Part shown: one piece after another, positions 63,689 through 64,000 of the stretch
Position numbering within the stretch: the stretch's first letter is position 1
Layout of the letters: every line of letters starts with the position of its first letter
Assembly: GCA_965207985.1 (NCBI GenBank)
Contig: CBDBND010000034.1
Span: 248,001 to 312,000, forward strand
Direction: 5' to 3'
Length of the DNA: 64,000 nucleotides
Source: CBDBND01 sp965207985
Lineage (GTDB): Bacteria; Pseudomonadota; Alphaproteobacteria; Rhodospirillales; Rhodospirillaceae
Made by a program: the position numbers and the translations under genes
The notes under the pieces: model-generated
Told to the model about the DNA's origin: nothing
The model's database searches: none
What the model saw: only the letters and a program-made list of their open reading frames with translations

Positions 63689-64000
63689 ATGTTCATCAAT
63701 TTCTGGTATCCGGTAGACCTCGCCGAAAACATTAAACCGGGCGAGCTCTACAAAGTTCGGATGCTGGATCAGAACTTCGTCGTCTTCCGTGATGACGATG
63801 GAAAAGCGCGGTGTATCAGCAACATCTGCATCCATCGGGGCGGCTCGCTCGCCGACGGACGCCACAAAGGCAACTGCGTTGAGTGCCCGTATCATGGCTG
63901 GACGTTCAATGGAGAAGGAGATTGCGAGCGCATTCCCTCCCTCGGACCCGACGCGGGCGTACCAGAAAGCGCCAAGATCGACGCCTACCCGACGGTGGAG
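63689..64000 (+). CDS. Rieske [2Fe-2S] ring-hydroxylating oxygenase, N-terminal part (runs off window)
   Basis: About 104 codons are visible from ATG 63689 (MFINFWYPVDLAENI). The Rieske cluster ligands appear as C-x-H in CIHRGGSLADG and C-x-x-H in CPYHGWTF, 17 residues apart, as in aromatic-ring and carnitine-type oxygenases. The catalytic domain lies beyond the window. It begins 20 nt after the DUF1838 stop and is probably in the same operon. Confidence 0.9.
   Translation, partial: MFINFWYPVDLAENIKPGELYKVRMLDQNFVVFRDDDGKARCISNICIHRGGSLADGRHKGNCVECPYHGWTFNGEGDCERIPSLGPDAGVPESAKIDAYPTVE

Noticed and set aside
1..64000. CRISPR arrays, rRNA genes, prophage or defence system
   Set aside because: No regularly spaced repeats, rRNA signatures, phage structural genes or recognisable defence genes were seen.

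Overview
The window looks like chromosome of an alphaproteobacterium with moderate-to-high GC. Supporting signs are a DUF2336 protein, separate glycyl-tRNA synthetase alpha and beta genes beside pyruvate phosphate dikinase, long loop-containing PstA/PstC permeases, many twin-arginine signals and several TonB/autotransporter outer-membrane proteins. A Rhodospirillales-like or related marine lineage is plausible, but the sequence alone does not fix the genus.

Layout. 1-8.1 kb is housekeeping: ppdK (partial, running off the left edge and carrying an unexpected N-terminal helix-turn-helix), glyS, glyQ, a small zinc-ribbon membrane protein, an S49 peptidase, a DUF2007 protein and a polyprenyl diphosphate synthase. 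At 8.2 kb a tRNA-Pro(CGG) is the attachment site of a decayed 1.9-kb integrative element (51-bp att repeats, a truncated tyrosine integrase). 10.3-31.2 kb is accessory and catabolic: Tat-exported amidohydrolase and hydrolases, a four-gene operon (two phytanoyl-CoA-dioxygenase-like proteins, a hydrolase, a GPH symporter) divergent from a third PhyH-type gene, two serine hydrolases flanking a beta-propeller protein, a TonB receptor, an amidohydrolase_2, an SDR, a methyltransferase with a small partner protein, and a dicarboxylate/amino-acid symporter. 31.2-42 kb mixes an IclR-TRAP pair, a glycosyltransferase, a MATE pump, another amidohydrolase, a DUF1838 protein, a glyoxalase and a DUF2336 protein. 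42.2-51.1 kb is core again: apt, phoB, pstBACS with a clear Pho-box array, rpe and tkt. 51.2-64 kb holds a diguanylate cyclase gene, msrQ, an MFS transporter, a large autotransporter, and a second small-protein/methyltransferase pair followed by a PvdO/FGE-like protein, a second DUF1838 protein and the start of a Rieske oxygenase.

Four complete insertions of four different IS5-type elements break four genes: the TonB receptor, the IclR regulator, the MATE pump and the GGDEF cyclase. In every case removing the element and one copy of its 2-4 bp target duplication rejoins the reading frame. The GGDEF gene additionally carries a one-base expansion in an A-tract. Two short remnants of the IS that sits in the cyclase lie at 9.3 kb (fused to the integrase) and 42.1 kb (directly upstream of apt). 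The strain therefore seems to be losing sensing, uptake and efflux functions by recent IS activity.

The most unusual items are: a YdaS-type DNA-binding domain fused to PPDK with a cluster of CTTACA half-sites in front of the same gene; a duplicated two-gene module of a small helical protein plus a SAM methyltransferase; an IS whose transposase C-terminal half is replaced by a foreign small protein gene and a 97-bp tandem duplication; and two alpha/beta-hydrolases with His where the nucleophile is expected. No CRISPR array, rRNA or replication origin was seen.
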